From Aliiglaciecola lipolytica (lineage in GTDB: Bacteria > Pseudomonadota > Gammaproteobacteria > Enterobacterales > Alteromonadaceae), in NCBI RefSeq assembly GCF_018860635.1, contig NZ_JAHKPT010000004.1:62001-126000 (forward strand): 64,000 nt of DNA, read 5' to 3'. The notes beneath the pieces were generated by a model. The model saw only the letters and a list, made by a program, of their open reading frames with translations. It was not told the DNA's origin and made no database searches. Position numbers and translations under genes: made by a program. Positions 48,774-59,019 of this stretch are shown here, piece after piece. The first letter of the stretch is position 1. Each line of letters begins with the position of its first letter.

Positions 48774-49595
48774 TTAGGGGGTCATAGTCGTTTGGCTGTA
48801 TATGCGAAAGGCACTGTTATAGCCATCTAATTTTAATTGTTGCAAAAGTTGTTCTGCATGATTTTCATCATCCAAAGGACCTAAATGCAGTCTGAATAGA
48901 CCATTTTCGTTTGGTGTGTTGACGGATACTTGATACTGGCTTTGAAGACCTTGAGCTAATGCTTGTACTTTTGTTGCATCTTGTAAAGCCGCAACTTGAA
49001 TAAATAGCTGGTTATCTGCTTTTGCTGATGCTATTTCAGACGCTGATGGCGCTGGTGTATTACCTACAGTCAGCATGCCATTTTGATCCACGTGCATTAC
49101 TTCTACTTTCACATGAGCCGTTCCGGTATCTAACACGCCAATTTTCATCGCTGCTGCATAAGATAAATCGATGATACGATTGTGATGGAATGGCCCTCGG
49201 TCATTGACTCGTACCACAGCAATTTTACCATTTTCTATGTTTGTCACTTTGACGATCGATGGCAGCGGTAGGGTTTTATGGGCGGCACTCATGGCAAACA
49301 TATTGTAGACTTCGCCGTTAGCGGTTAAATGGCCGTGGAACTTCTGTCCGTACCAAGATGCAATACCTTGTTTAACGTAGCCTTTTCCTGTTGTAAGAGG
49401 TTTATAATATTTGCCTAAAACAGTGTACGGTCGCATCGATGCGGCAAGATATGGTTCGTATTTAGGCTGCACATCACGAAAATCAATATCTCGACTAATC
49501 GTTTTTGGTTTTGAATCTGAATGCTGGCTATAACGACCTGTATTACTACAAGACGCAATTAGCGCACAAAGTATCAAACAACCAATTATTCTCAT
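48774..49595 (-). CDS. rlpA: Septal-ring lytic transglycosylase RlpA
   Basis: A 273-residue outer-membrane lipoprotein with lipobox IASC (Cys16). The double-psi beta-barrel domain (about 78-170) has GIASWYGQKFHGHLTANGE and VRVNDRGPF, and the C-terminus (about 195-268) is a SPOR domain that binds denuded glycan at the septum. Its ATG overlaps the mltB stop by 4 bases (ATGA). Confidence 0.94.
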   Translation of the reverse strand: MRIIGCLILCALIASCSNTGRYSQHSDSKPKTISRDIDFRDVQPKYEPYLAASMRPYTVLGKYYKPLTTGKGYVKQGIASWYGQKFHGHLTANGEVYNMFAMSAAHKTLPLPSIVKVTNIENGKIAVVRVNDRGPFHHNRIIDLSYAAAMKIGVLDTGTAHVKVEVMHVDQNGMLTVGNTPAPSASEIASAKADNQLFIQVAALQDATKVQALAQGLQSQYQVSVNTPNENGLFRLHLGPLDDENHAEQLLQQLKLDGYNSAFRIYSQTTMTP

Positions 49596-50599
49596 TTTAA
49601 TTCCATTGCTTGTTGTAGCTGTTGACTAAACTGAAATACTGCCATGGCATATAATGGGCTGTGATTATAGCGAGTTATCGTGTAAAAGTTAGGTAGTCCT
49701 ACCCAATACTCAGTATTATCAGGTTGTTCAAATGCGAGTAATTTCACGCTTTGTTGTGCTGATAAGGAAGTTTTGTCATCTAGTCTTACGCCCGCGTCAC
49801 TTAACTCTTGCCATGTATGCTTATATTTTAAACTTTTACTGACTAAATCATCAACTTTATTACTGGATGTTGCAACTGTTGCTTTAAATGCAATAGGTTC
49901 GCCTGATCGCCATCCATGACGTTTAAAGTAATTAGCCACGCTGCCAATCGCATCTGTGGGATTGTTTAATAGATCGCGAACGCCGTCGCCATCAAAATCT
50001 ACTGCATAATGCCGATAGCTAGAAGAGATAAACTGACCCCAGCCCATGGCCCCAGCATAAGAACCTTTAACATCGGATAAATCGAAGCCTTCTTCTCGGG
50101 TGAGTAGAAAATATTCTGCTAATTCACTTTTAAAAAAAGTGGCACGGGGAGGGTAGTAAAAACCCAGCGTATACAATGCATCTAATACCGAATATTTACC
50201 TTTATATGTGCCATAAAAGGTCTCAACTCCAATAATCGCGACAATGATTTGAGCAGGGACTCCGGTTTCTTGCTCAGCTCGTTGCAAATCTTCTTGGTGC
50301 TCTTGCCAAAAGGCTAGTCCTTTGGCAAGACGCTTTTCAGTTAGGAAAATAGGGAAGTATTGATGCCAAGGTTTGGCTTCCCAAGGTTTAGCAATGGCTT
50401 CTAAAATAGTCTGGTTCTTGTTAGCCCCGTTTAATGTTTGTTTTATAAAGTCGGGATCAAATTGATGCTTTTCAGCCATCATTGTAATGAACTCTTCTAT
50501 TTGCGCATCAACTTTTGAATCGACGTCTTGGTTGGCCATTCCCTGTGTCATATTCAGGCATAAAATGGAAAACAATATACATTTTGTTAGCGCACGCAT
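49592..50599 (-). CDS. mltB: Lytic murein transglycosylase B (GH103)
   Basis: 335 residues with a signal peptide (about 1-22) but no lipobox, so the product is probably soluble in the periplasm, unlike E. coli MltB. The catalytic glutamate is in IIGVETFYGTYKG; MGWGQFISSSY and DGDGVRDLLN (an EF-hand-like site) are family hallmarks. GGAGA precedes the ATG. It sits between rodA and rlpA and is translationally coupled to rlpA. Confidence 0.94.
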   Translation of the reverse strand: MRALTKCILFSILCLNMTQGMANQDVDSKVDAQIEEFITMMAEKHQFDPDFIKQTLNGANKNQTILEAIAKPWEAKPWHQYFPIFLTEKRLAKGLAFWQEHQEDLQRAEQETGVPAQIIVAIIGVETFYGTYKGKYSVLDALYTLGFYYPPRATFFKSELAEYFLLTREEGFDLSDVKGSYAGAMGWGQFISSSYRHYAVDFDGDGVRDLLNNPTDAIGSVANYFKRHGWRSGEPIAFKATVATSSNKVDDLVSKSLKYKHTWQELSDAGVRLDDKTSLSAQQSVKLLAFEQPDNTEYWVGLPNFYTITRYNHSPLYAMAVFQFSQQLQQAMELK

Positions 50600-50646
50600 T
50601 TTCTCTCCGCTTGGAAATCAGCCCGCTTAGGCCGTTTATTTAGTTA

Positions 50647-51765
50647 TTATTGTCTGGAAAGCAGACGTTTTTGGGTACTGATTGCCATTAGAATGCCAAA
50701 TCCGGCTAATAAAGTCACCATTGATGTTCCGCCATAGCTGACGAGTGGTAAAGGCACACCCACTACCGGCAATAAACCAGAGACCATTCCCATATTAACA
50801 AATACGTAAACAAAGAAGGTTAAGGTGATGCTACCAGCTAGTAGTTTAGCGAAAGCATCTTGAGCTCGCATGGCGATCATCAAGCCAACCACTATGATGT
50901 AGCAATATATGGCTAACAGCGCCAATATTCCAAACAAACCAAACTCTTCACTAAATACCGCAAAAATGAAGTCGGTGTGTCTTTCCGGTAGAAACTCTAA
51001 TTGGGACTGTGTTCCTTGCAACCACCCCTTGCCGCTAACACCACCGGAACCTATTGCTATTTTGGATTGAATTATATGGTATCCGGATCCTAAGGGATCA
51101 CTCTCAGGATTAAGAAAAGTCAAAACTCTCTGCTTTTGATATTCTTTCATTAGGAAGAACCACATAACTGGCGCAAAGGCCGACAACAAAAATGTGACCA
51201 TTAATATCAGGCTCCAACTCATGCCCGCTAGAAATAATACAAATACGCCTGAACTGGCGATTAACAGTGAGGTACCTAAATCTGGTTGTTTGGCGATCAA
51301 TAATGTCGGTACAGCCACAAATAAAAATCCGATACAAATGTTCCAGATTTTGGGGGGCAGGTTGTAGCGGCTAATATACCAAGCAATCATCATCGGAACG
51401 GCCAATTTCATTATTTCTGATGGCTGAAATCGCACAACCCCTAAATCTAGCCAGCGTTGCGCGCCTTTTCCTGACACCCCAAAAAGTAATACTGCAACCA
51501 GCATTAACACGCCTGCGATATAAAAATACACTGACATTCGTTGATACGCCAAAACGGGGATTTGCGCTAACATGAACATGACTAATAGGGCGACTCCAAG
51601 TCGAATTACTTGTCGTTGTATCAACGCCATATCTTGGCCGCCAGCAGAATATATAGTGACTAAACCCACAGCCATTAGAACTAATAGTCCAATCAACAAA
51701 GTAACGTCTATGTGTATTTTGGTGAAAATGGATTGTTTATTTGGTTCTAATTTTGTTCTTAACAT
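50647..51765 (-). CDS. rodA: Rod-shape peptidoglycan polymerase RodA (SEDS family)
   Basis: About 372 residues with ten transmembrane helices. SEDS signatures include GKGAQRWLDLG, FQPSEIMKLAVPM, KQPDLGTS and the C-terminal GVPLPLVSYGGTS. It polymerises glycan strands during elongation together with PBP2, encoded immediately upstream. I prefer the ATG at 51765 to a TTG six bases earlier; both start just after the mrdA stop. Confidence 0.97.
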   Translation of the reverse strand: MLRTKLEPNKQSIFTKIHIDVTLLIGLLVLMAVGLVTIYSAGGQDMALIQRQVIRLGVALLVMFMLAQIPVLAYQRMSVYFYIAGVLMLVAVLLFGVSGKGAQRWLDLGVVRFQPSEIMKLAVPMMIAWYISRYNLPPKIWNICIGFLFVAVPTLLIAKQPDLGTSLLIASSGVFVLFLAGMSWSLILMVTFLLSAFAPVMWFFLMKEYQKQRVLTFLNPESDPLGSGYHIIQSKIAIGSGGVSGKGWLQGTQSQLEFLPERHTDFIFAVFSEEFGLFGILALLAIYCYIIVVGLMIAMRAQDAFAKLLAGSITLTFFVYVFVNMGMVSGLLPVVGVPLPLVSYGGTSMVTLLAGFGILMAISTQKRLLSRQ

Positions 51766-51774
51766 AGTCAATGC

Positions 51775-53688
51775 TTATTGTTGTGTCTGATTATCGGTTT
51801 CAGATTCATCGACGTTAGTTTTAACCAACTGATGCTGTTTATCTTTAAAATAAAAATCCATCACTTTTCGAGCGATTGGCGCAGCTTGGGAGCTACCTCC
51901 ACCGGCATTTTCAAGTGCGACAGCAATGCTAATTTGCGGATCATCATAAGGCGCAAAACCGATATACATCGCGTTATCCCTATGTTTTTCTGCTAACTTT
52001 TCAGCGTCATATTTTGCATCTTGTGCAATAGACACAACTTGAGCAGTACCGGTCTTGCCAGCAGGCTCATAATTAACGTCTACAAAAGCGCCCCGCGCTG
52101 TACCATGAGGTTCATGGATTACTCCATACATAGACGCTAGAACCAGATCCCAATTTTCACTGTTTTTTATGGGGATGGGTTGGAGTTCTTTTAGTGGATC
52201 TAAAACCATTTCATTTTCAACAATTCTTCCTCGTAATATTTGAGGAACAATTCGTCTACCTTTATTTACCAACGTATTCACCGACTTTGCTAATTGCAGT
52301 GGCGTTGCGGTCCAATAACTTTGCCCAATGCCTACCGAAATGGTGTCGCCGATGTACCAAGGTTCGTTATAGCGTGCTTTTTTCCAACCGCGGCTTGGCA
52401 TATTTCCATCTGATTCTTCATAAATATCAACTCCGGTGTAATCACCAAATCCAAACTCTGTCATGGTTTCGTTAATGCGATCTATACCGAGGTGGTAGGC
52501 TAAATCGTAAAAGAAAAAGTCACAGGATACTTCTACTGACTTTTTGACATCTACCCAACCGTGACCCCAAGGAATCCAATCTCGCCATACATGGCTAACA
52601 TTTTTTAGTTGATAACGGCCATTGTCGAAAAGACGAGTTTCGCTGTCGATAACACCTTCTTCTAAGCCTGCTAACGCTAAGTGCGGTTTAACCGTTGATG
52701 CAGGCGGATATTGACCTTGTGTTGCGCGGTTAATCAGTGGTCTATCGGTTGATTGAAGTAGTTTTGAATAGTTTTTACTGCTGATACCGTGCACAAAATA
52801 ATTGGGATCATAGCTGGGGTTACTATAAAGCGCTAAAACACCACCGGTTTTTGCATCTAGTGCAACCACTGAACCTCGAGTGTCGCCCAAAATGTTCTGT
52901 ATTTCTAACTGCATTTTAACGTCAATATTGAGGATCAAGTCTTGACCTGGTTCAGGTGGTTGAAAGTTCAACGTACGGATAATCCGTCCTTTACTATTCA
53001 CTTCTACTTCTTGATATCCCACTTCGCCATGGAGTAATTCTTCATGGTACTTTTCGATACCTAGCTTGCCTATATCATGGGTAGCAGCATAGTTGTCTTC
53101 TTGCCCGGCTTCGCTGAGTTTTTGTAAGTCTTTTTTATTGATTCTTGCTACGTAGCCCAACGCATGAGTAAGTGCGCTACCAAAAGGATAATGACGGGTT
53201 AATCTGGCTTCAATCGACACCCCTGGGAATTTATGTTGGCTAGCTGAAAATAAAGCCACATCAGTATTCGTTAGACGATTACGTAAGGATACAGGTTTGA
53301 ACCGTCTTACTCGTTTCATATTGGCTTTAAAGTCAGAAATTTCATCTTCACTTAAATTAAGTAAACTAGTTAGTTCGGTAAGGGTTGCATCGAGATCTTC
53401 TATCTCTTCGGGAATTACCTCTAATGAAAAAACAGGTCGATTTTCAGCTAGTAGAATCCCGTTTCTGTCGTAAATAAGACCTCTATTGGGAGCAACCGGC
53501 AGCACTTTTATTCTGTTGCCATTGGAGCGTGTTTGATAGTCGGAAAATTTTGATACTTGCAGATAATATAAATTGCTTATTATTAACACCATCGCCACGC
53601 AAACCAATAGCATTGCAATGAAGCTGCGTCTTGCAAAAAGGTTGGCTTCGGCCGAATGGTCTTTAATAGTTACGCGATTAACAGCCAA
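51775..53688 (-). CDS. mrdA: Penicillin-binding protein 2 (elongation transpeptidase)
   Basis: About 637 residues from a TTG at 53688, directly after the rlmH stop; a frame extending to 53730 would overlap rlmH and add 14 atypical residues. One transmembrane helix near the N-terminus, a dimerisation domain, then the transpeptidase domain with Ser331-x-x-Lys334 (PPASTVKPH), SCD and KTGTAQV. E. coli PBP2 has Ser330. It cross-links peptidoglycan in the rod system with RodA. Confidence 0.96.
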   Translation of the reverse strand: MAVNRVTIKDHSAEANLFARRSFIAMLLVCVAMVLIISNLYYLQVSKFSDYQTRSNGNRIKVLPVAPNRGLIYDRNGILLAENRPVFSLEVIPEEIEDLDATLTELTSLLNLSEDEISDFKANMKRVRRFKPVSLRNRLTNTDVALFSASQHKFPGVSIEARLTRHYPFGSALTHALGYVARINKKDLQKLSEAGQEDNYAATHDIGKLGIEKYHEELLHGEVGYQEVEVNSKGRIIRTLNFQPPEPGQDLILNIDVKMQLEIQNILGDTRGSVVALDAKTGGVLALYSNPSYDPNYFVHGISSKNYSKLLQSTDRPLINRATQGQYPPASTVKPHLALAGLEEGVIDSETRLFDNGRYQLKNVSHVWRDWIPWGHGWVDVKKSVEVSCDFFFYDLAYHLGIDRINETMTEFGFGDYTGVDIYEESDGNMPSRGWKKARYNEPWYIGDTISVGIGQSYWTATPLQLAKSVNTLVNKGRRIVPQILRGRIVENEMVLDPLKELQPIPIKNSENWDLVLASMYGVIHEPHGTARGAFVDVNYEPAGKTGTAQVVSIAQDAKYDAEKLAEKHRDNAMYIGFAPYDDPQISIAVALENAGGGSSQAAPIARKVMDFYFKDKQHQLVKTNVDESETDNQTQQ

Positions 53689-53690
53689 AA

Positions 53691-54161
53691 CTATTCTCGG
53701 TGATAAGGGTGATTGGCATTCACCGACCAAGCACGATATAAACTCTCAGCAACAATTATACGAACCAAAGGGTGCGGCAAGGTGAGGGCAGATAGCGACC
53801 ACTTTTGTTCACTGGCTTGGATACACTCTGGCGCGAGTCCTTCAGGACCACCGATCAATAAGCTCACGTCTCTGCCATCCATTTGCCAAGCGGCAAGGTT
53901 TTGCGCCAAATCAGTTGTGGTCAAGGCTTTTCCTGTTACTTCAAGGGTGACAACTTTGTTACCTTTGGGTATTGAATTTAAGGTAAGTTCCCCTTCTTTT
54001 TGCAAAATCCGTTTAATATCTGCATTTTTGCCTCGTTTCCCTGCAGGAATTTCGGTTAAGGTTAACGATAAATCGCCGTTAAAACGGCGCTCATATTCTC
54101 GATAACCTGTTTCCACCCACGAGGGCATTTTGGTGCCTACTGCTATCAGTTGAATGCGCAT
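53691..54161 (-). CDS. rlmH: 23S rRNA (pseudouridine1915-N3)-methyltransferase RlmH
   Basis: A 156-residue SPOUT enzyme. The knot region shows [12 protein letters not shown] and [19 protein letters not shown], and YHRE closes the protein as in E. coli. It methylates pseudouridine 1915 of 23S rRNA. It lies between rsfS and mrdA in the conserved order. Confidence 0.97.
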   Translation of the reverse strand: MRIQLIAVGTKMPSWVETGYREYERRFNGDLSLTLTEIPAGKRGKNADIKRILQKEGELTLNSIPKGNKVVTLEVTGKALTTTDLAQNLAAWQMDGRDVSLLIGGPEGLAPECIQASEQKWSLSALTLPHPLVRIIVAESLYRAWSVNANHPYHRE

Positions 54162-54192
54162 TAGAACTAATTTCCTAGATTGAGTTTAGTCG

Positions 54193-54510
54193 CTATGCCC
54201 AAAGCTTTTCTAACTGGTAGAAATCACGAGTCTGATCTTGCATTACATGCACTACAATTTCACCAAGATCTACTAACACCCATTCGCCTTCGGCTTGACC
54301 TTCGACGCTGAGAGGCGGGTGGCCCGCTTTCTTAGTTTCGTAAACTACATTTTGTGCAATTGACGCCACATGACGTTTCGAATTCCCCGAGCAAACCAAC
54401 ATAGTGTCGGTTACTGTAGACTTGCCTTTTACATCAATATCAACGATGTCTCTGGCCTTAAGGTCTTCGATTTTATCGATTACAAATTTTTTGAATTCGT
54501 CGCTTTCCAA
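54193..54510 (-). CDS. rsfS: Ribosomal silencing factor RsfS
   Basis: A 105-residue protein of the Iojap/YbeB family with KARDIVDIDVKGKS and GEWVLVDLGEIVVHVM. It binds L14 and blocks subunit joining in starvation. It starts at TTG 54510 with AGAGGA seven bases before. Directly upstream of rlmH; the nadD gene usual at its 5' side in enterobacteria is absent. Confidence 0.96.
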   Translation of the reverse strand: MESDEFKKFVIDKIEDLKARDIVDIDVKGKSTVTDTMLVCSGNSKRHVASIAQNVVYETKKAGHPPLSVEGQAEGEWVLVDLGEIVVHVMQDQTRDFYQLEKLWA

Positions 54511-54590
54511 TTGTGTTCCTCTTAAAACGTTTTCTCAACGTGAATTGTATCAGAAATAATAACAAACTAGCATAGCTATCTATTACTTCA

Positions 54591-54622
54591 ATTATAAAGG
54601 GGTTGCAGCGTTACGCGTAACG
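54591..54622 (-). promoter_or_regulatory. Predicted promoter of rsfS-rlmH-mrdA with palindrome at -35
   Basis: On the minus strand TTACGC (54620-54615), 18 bases, then a perfect TATAAT (54596-54591). The -35 box lies within the 14-bp palindrome CGTTACGCGTAACG (54609-54622), a possible operator. Confidence 0.45.
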
Positions 54623-54629
54623 ATTGCAG

Positions 54630-55652
54630 TTATTCTAATGGTATAGAAGTTAAGTCAAACGGAATAAATAATAAACACAAATGACACAGCTCAACATAGG
54701 GACGCATTACTTGCGATTGTTTTATTCGTTGATCCAATATTTGCAGTTTTTGCTGGATATTGTCTAAGGTTGCTAAGGAAATCCGTTGCAAGGCACTCAT
54801 ATAGAACCCTTGTCTATTTTTCCATATCCGATGTTGGTTCCAATTGATGGCTTTACCTGCTTGTTTATCCGCTAGTAAGGAGCTTAAAACTTGCCATTCT
54901 CGGGTCAAAGCCCAACACACTATAGTCGGTTCTACTCCTTCAGCTTCTAATCGATACAACATTTTGACCATTCTATCAGCGTCACCTGAAAGCATGACAT
55001 CGACTAATTGGAATACGTTGAATCGAGACTGATCAACCACGGATTCAATGATTTGTTGTTCAGTGACCACGCCGTTAGGATACAACAACAGTAATTTGTC
55101 GATTTCCTGTTTGGCCGCTAATAAATTTCCTTCACAATAATCACTTAGCAGTTTGATTGACTCAGGTCCGGTTTTTAAGCCTGTCTCATTCATATAACCT
55201 GCAACCCATTGCTGCAGTTGCTTGCCTTCTAGGGCAAAACAGGGAACATAAATACCTTGTTTGTCTAATGCTTTAAACCACTTAGCATTTTGTACATCAC
55301 GTCCAATCTTTTGCCCGTGTATGAGTACGATAGTATCGGCATGAGAATTCGCAGCGAGTTCACAAAGCACTTTGCTGCCTTCCGTTCCCGGTTTGCCTGT
55401 AGGTAGTTCTAATTCGATAAACTGTTTTGAGCTGAACAGCGATAATGTCTGGGTTGCTTCGATTAGGCTGGACCACTGAAATTGATTGTCTACTGTGAGT
55501 TGCTGGCGCTCGTCAAATCCTTGTTGTAATGCTTGTTTGCGTATTGCTTCAATACTCAGCATTTTTTGCAGTGGTTCATCACCAAAAACCATATAAAAAC
55601 TATGGTCATTTTGTTTAACATGTTGGGCCAAGCGATTTGGATAGACCTGCAT
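54630..55652 (-). CDS. holA: DNA polymerase III delta subunit
   Basis: A 340-residue AAA+-like clamp-loader subunit. The beta-wrench region includes FYMVFGDEPLQKMLSIEAIR at the N-terminus; EGNLLAAKQEIDKL and DVMLSGDADRMVKMLYRLEAEG are conserved. It opens the beta clamp. Its ATG overlaps the lptE stop by one base. Confidence 0.95.
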   Translation of the reverse strand: MQVYPNRLAQHVKQNDHSFYMVFGDEPLQKMLSIEAIRKQALQQGFDERQQLTVDNQFQWSSLIEATQTLSLFSSKQFIELELPTGKPGTEGSKVLCELAANSHADTIVLIHGQKIGRDVQNAKWFKALDKQGIYVPCFALEGKQLQQWVAGYMNETGLKTGPESIKLLSDYCEGNLLAAKQEIDKLLLLYPNGVVTEQQIIESVVDQSRFNVFQLVDVMLSGDADRMVKMLYRLEAEGVEPTIVCWALTREWQVLSSLLADKQAGKAINWNQHRIWKNRQGFYMSALQRISLATLDNIQQKLQILDQRIKQSQVMRPYVELCHLCLLFIPFDLTSIPLE

Positions 55653-56167
55653 TAAAGTTCTCGGCTATCCAAACTAGGTAACATTCTGACAATGCGATCT
55701 GCGGCTTGATTACGCATCTCTTTAAGCACTAAGTCTAATTCCCGAGATTTAGCCAAAATAGCATCGGGATCATCTTGGTATTCCCGAGTAATATCAAATT
55801 CTACAATTTGCGGTTCTTTATCAGGAAAAATGACTTGCAGTTTAATGGTCAATACCAACTCATATTCCGCGACTTGGCCACTACTAAAAAGTGAAAGTAA
55901 CCTTCTATCAAGGCTGTCTGGATACAAATAAATAGCAATAGTGCTGTCTTTTTGTTGCACAGGAATGTTAGCCACATAGGCTATCTGATAGAAATCGAAG
56001 TGTTCTTTCACCGCGCGTTTTAAAGGTGAATATTCCTTAGGGCCAGACAGGTAGACCTGCTGAATACCGTTTGGCAAAGGCTGTGAACCTCGCAGTTTGA
56101 AGCCGCAACCTTGTATACCAAAGATCAAAAGAAATAATAAAAAAGCACGGGTTGAAAGAGTTTTCAT
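55652..56167 (-). CDS. lptE: LPS-assembly lipoprotein LptE
   Basis: A 171-residue lipoprotein with lipobox IQGC (Cys21) followed by GFKLRGSQPLP, the standard LptE opening. It plugs the LptD barrel and delivers LPS to the outer leaflet. It lies 4 bases after leuS and overlaps holA by one base, the conserved leuS-lptE-holA order. Confidence 0.95.
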   Translation of the reverse strand: MKTLSTRAFLLFLLIFGIQGCGFKLRGSQPLPNGIQQVYLSGPKEYSPLKRAVKEHFDFYQIAYVANIPVQQKDSTIAIYLYPDSLDRRLLSLFSSGQVAEYELVLTIKLQVIFPDKEPQIVEFDITREYQDDPDAILAKSRELDLVLKEMRNQAADRIVRMLPSLDSREL

Positions 56168-56171
56168 CTTA

Positions 56172-58775
56172 TTAGTTTGCCACTATGTTAACTAATTTAC
56201 CTGGTACATAAATTACTTTTCTAAGTGTTTTACCATCAGTAAATTGGGTTACGTTTGGTTGCTCAATAGCGAGTTCTTTAACTTCTGCTTCTGGCATGTC
56301 GGCCGCCACCATCATTTTAGCTCGAACCTTACCGTTGACTTGTACAATGATAAGTTTTTCGTCTTCAACAAGGGCTGACTGATCCGCCTGTGGCCATGCT
56401 TCAAAAGAAATTTCACTTGTGTGTCCAAATTGTTCCCATAATTCGTGGCATATATGCGGTGTTATAGGATTCAACATAAGTACCATTGCTTGTAAACCTT
56501 CATCTAACAACGCACGATCTTGGGCTGAATCTTGAGGCGCTTTTTGTAGGTGATTTAGCAGTTCCATAATCGCCGCTATCGCTGTATTGAAGGTTTGACG
56601 ACGACCTAGGTCATCGCTAACTTTATCAATGGTTTTGTTAATATGGCGACGTAGTGCTTTTTGATCAGTGCTAAGGGTTGAAACAGATAAACTTTCAACG
56701 GGTCCTAAGGCTAAATGATCTTGCACCAATTTCCAAAAACGTCTTAAAAAGCGGTTAGAACCATCTACTCCAGAATCAATCCATTCAAGCGTCTGCTCTG
56801 GTGGCGCAGCAAACATAGTAAACAAACGAATAGTATCTGCACCGTAAACATCAATGACCTGTTGAGGGTCGATGCCGTTGTTTTTCGACTTTGACATTTT
56901 GGTCATGCCGCCAAATTCAACTTCTTTACCGTCACTGGCTAATGTTGCACTAACAATTCGGCCTTTTTCATCTTTTTGAGTATCCACATTTGCCGGTGAA
57001 TACCACTGCTTTTTGCCTTTTTCATCTTCGCGATAAAAAGAGTCGGCTAAAACCATACCTTGGCAAAGCAACCGTTTGTATGGTTCGCTAGACTCTACTA
57101 AGCCTTCATCCCGCAATAACTTATGGAAAAAGCGCGAATACAATAGATGCAATATGGCATGTTCTATACCGCCTACATATTGATCTACTGGCAACCAATA
57201 GTTTGCTTGTGCTGGATCTAACATGGCTTGATCATTTTGTGCACTTGTATAGCGTGCATAATACCAAGATGACTCCATAAAGGTGTCGAAGGTATCTGTT
57301 TCACGTAGCGCAGGTTGGCCTTGGTATTCGGTTTTAGCCCATTCTGGATCCGCCTTAATAGGTGAAACAACACCATTCATCACGACATCTTCGGGTAAGA
57401 CAACTGGCAAATCTTGTTCTGGAACGGGGACAGATTCGCCATTCTCCAGATTCAGCATAGGAATCGGGGAACCCCAATAACGTTGGCGCGAAACACCCCA
57501 GTCACGAAGACGGTAGTTAACCTTACGCTGACCTTTACCTTGAGTTTCTAATTCTTGACTAATTTTTTCAAATGCTTGTTCTGAGGTTAATCCGTCAAAA
57601 TGTCCAGAATTAACTAATTTACCTTTTTCAGTGAATGCCGCTTCACTTAAGTCACAGGTAAGACCGCTGTTATCAAGTGGTTCAATTACTTGGGTAATAT
57701 TCAGTTTATATTTTGTGGCAAACTCATAATCTCGTTGATCATGTCCTGGTACCGCCATAACCGCACCTGAGCCGTAATCCATTAACACAAAGTTAGCGGC
57801 CCAGACCGGGACTTTGATACCGGAAATAGGGTGTACTGCATACAAACCTGTTGCACAGCCCTTTTTCTCCATAGTGGCCATATCCGCTTCTGCTACTTTG
57901 GTGTTTTTACACTCTTCAATAAATGCGGCCAATTCTGGATTACTATTTGCTGCTGCTAGGGCAATAGGGTGAGTCGCCGCAATACCAACATAAGTCACAC
58001 CCAATAGCGTGTCAGGACGGGTGGTATAAACTTCAAATTCGCTGATATTATCGATTGCTTGGGCAAGCTCAAACTTAATTTCTACCCCTTCAGAACGCCC
58101 AATCCAATTTTTTTGCATAGTGCGAACTTGCTCTGGCCAGTCTTCCAACTGTTCCAAATCTTGCAGAAGCTCTTCTGCATAGTCGGTTATCTTAATAAAC
58201 CATTGAGGAATTTCTTTTTGTTCAACCAAGGCTCCTGAGCGCCAACCGCGACCATCAATCACCTGCTCGTTAGCTAATACGGTATGATCAACCGGGTCCC
58301 AGTTTACGGTAGCATTTTTCTTGTAAACTAAGCCTTTTTCATATAATCGAGTGAAAAACCATTGTTCCCAACGGTAGTAATCTTGTTTACAGGTTGCTAA
58401 TTCACGGTTCCAATCATAGCCAAATCCAAGAGATTTGAGCTGCTGCTTCATGTAATCAATATTTGAATAGGTCCATTTCGCAGGAGCAGTATTATTATTA
58501 ATCGCTGCGTTTTCTGCTGGCAGTCCAAATGCATCCCAACCCATGGGCTGCAATACGTTCTTGCCTTGCATACGATGAAAACGGCTGATTACATCGCCAA
58601 TGGTATAATTTCTAACATGGCCCATATGTAAACGACCACTTGGATAGGGAAACATCGACAAACAATAAAATTTTTCCTTACTAGCATCTTCTTCAGCTCG
58701 GAATATGTCATTTTGTTCCCAATGGGATTGTACCTTTGATTCAATTTCTTGCGGGTCGTATTGTTTGTCAGCCAT
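56172..58775 (-). CDS. leuS: Leucyl-tRNA synthetase
   Basis: About 867 residues, a class Ia synthetase. The HIGH motif is HMGH at 50-53 in [15 protein letters not shown], and KMSKS is at 626-630. The CP1 editing domain (about 225-420) has the threonine-rich [13 protein letters not shown] and [11 protein letters not shown] chose the ATG at 58775; an in-frame GTG lies six bases upstream. First gene of the leuS-lptE-holA operon. Confidence 0.98.
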   Translation of the reverse strand: MADKQYDPQEIESKVQSHWEQNDIFRAEEDASKEKFYCLSMFPYPSGRLHMGHVRNYTIGDVISRFHRMQGKNVLQPMGWDAFGLPAENAAINNNTAPAKWTYSNIDYMKQQLKSLGFGYDWNRELATCKQDYYRWEQWFFTRLYEKGLVYKKNATVNWDPVDHTVLANEQVIDGRGWRSGALVEQKEIPQWFIKITDYAEELLQDLEQLEDWPEQVRTMQKNWIGRSEGVEIKFELAQAIDNISEFEVYTTRPDTLLGVTYVGIAATHPIALAAANSNPELAAFIEECKNTKVAEADMATMEKKGCATGLYAVHPISGIKVPVWAANFVLMDYGSGAVMAVPGHDQRDYEFATKYKLNITQVIEPLDNSGLTCDLSEAAFTEKGKLVNSGHFDGLTSEQAFEKISQELETQGKGQRKVNYRLRDWGVSRQRYWGSPIPMLNLENGESVPVPEQDLPVVLPEDVVMNGVVSPIKADPEWAKTEYQGQPALRETDTFDTFMESSWYYARYTSAQNDQAMLDPAQANYWLPVDQYVGGIEHAILHLLYSRFFHKLLRDEGLVESSEPYKRLLCQGMVLADSFYREDEKGKKQWYSPANVDTQKDEKGRIVSATLASDGKEVEFGGMTKMSKSKNNGIDPQQVIDVYGADTIRLFTMFAAPPEQTLEWIDSGVDGSNRFLRRFWKLVQDHLALGPVESLSVSTLSTDQKALRRHINKTIDKVSDDLGRRQTFNTAIAAIMELLNHLQKAPQDSAQDRALLDEGLQAMVLMLNPITPHICHELWEQFGHTSEISFEAWPQADQSALVEDEKLIIVQVNGKVRAKMMVAADMPEAEVKELAIEQPNVTQFTDGKTLRKVIYVPGKLVNIVAN

Positions 58776-59019
58776 TAACACGGAATTCCAAAAATAGTAT
58801 ATTTATCTGTTAAAAGAAGCGAAAAGGACTTCTTAATGTTATTCCTTCAAGAATACCTTAGCTAGCCGTATGCAAACAACCGGAAATGCAGTTTAGAGCA
58901 ATTAAAAACGGTTAGTATGATTATTAATTAGCCGAAACTGAAATTACTAAGGGGTTTGACAGTTGACACAATTCAACATAAAGGTTTCACTGTGGCCAAA
59001 TTAACTTCAAAATAGACAT

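Noticed and set aside
53713-54105. A 130-codon plus-strand frame over rlmH
   Set aside because: Antisense to rlmH, whose SPOUT motifs are clear; no independent support.
58957-58969. Two overlapping TTGACA hexamers before the Lon-like gene
   Set aside because: No -10 box at a proper distance from either; a promoter is likely in the area but cannot be assigned.
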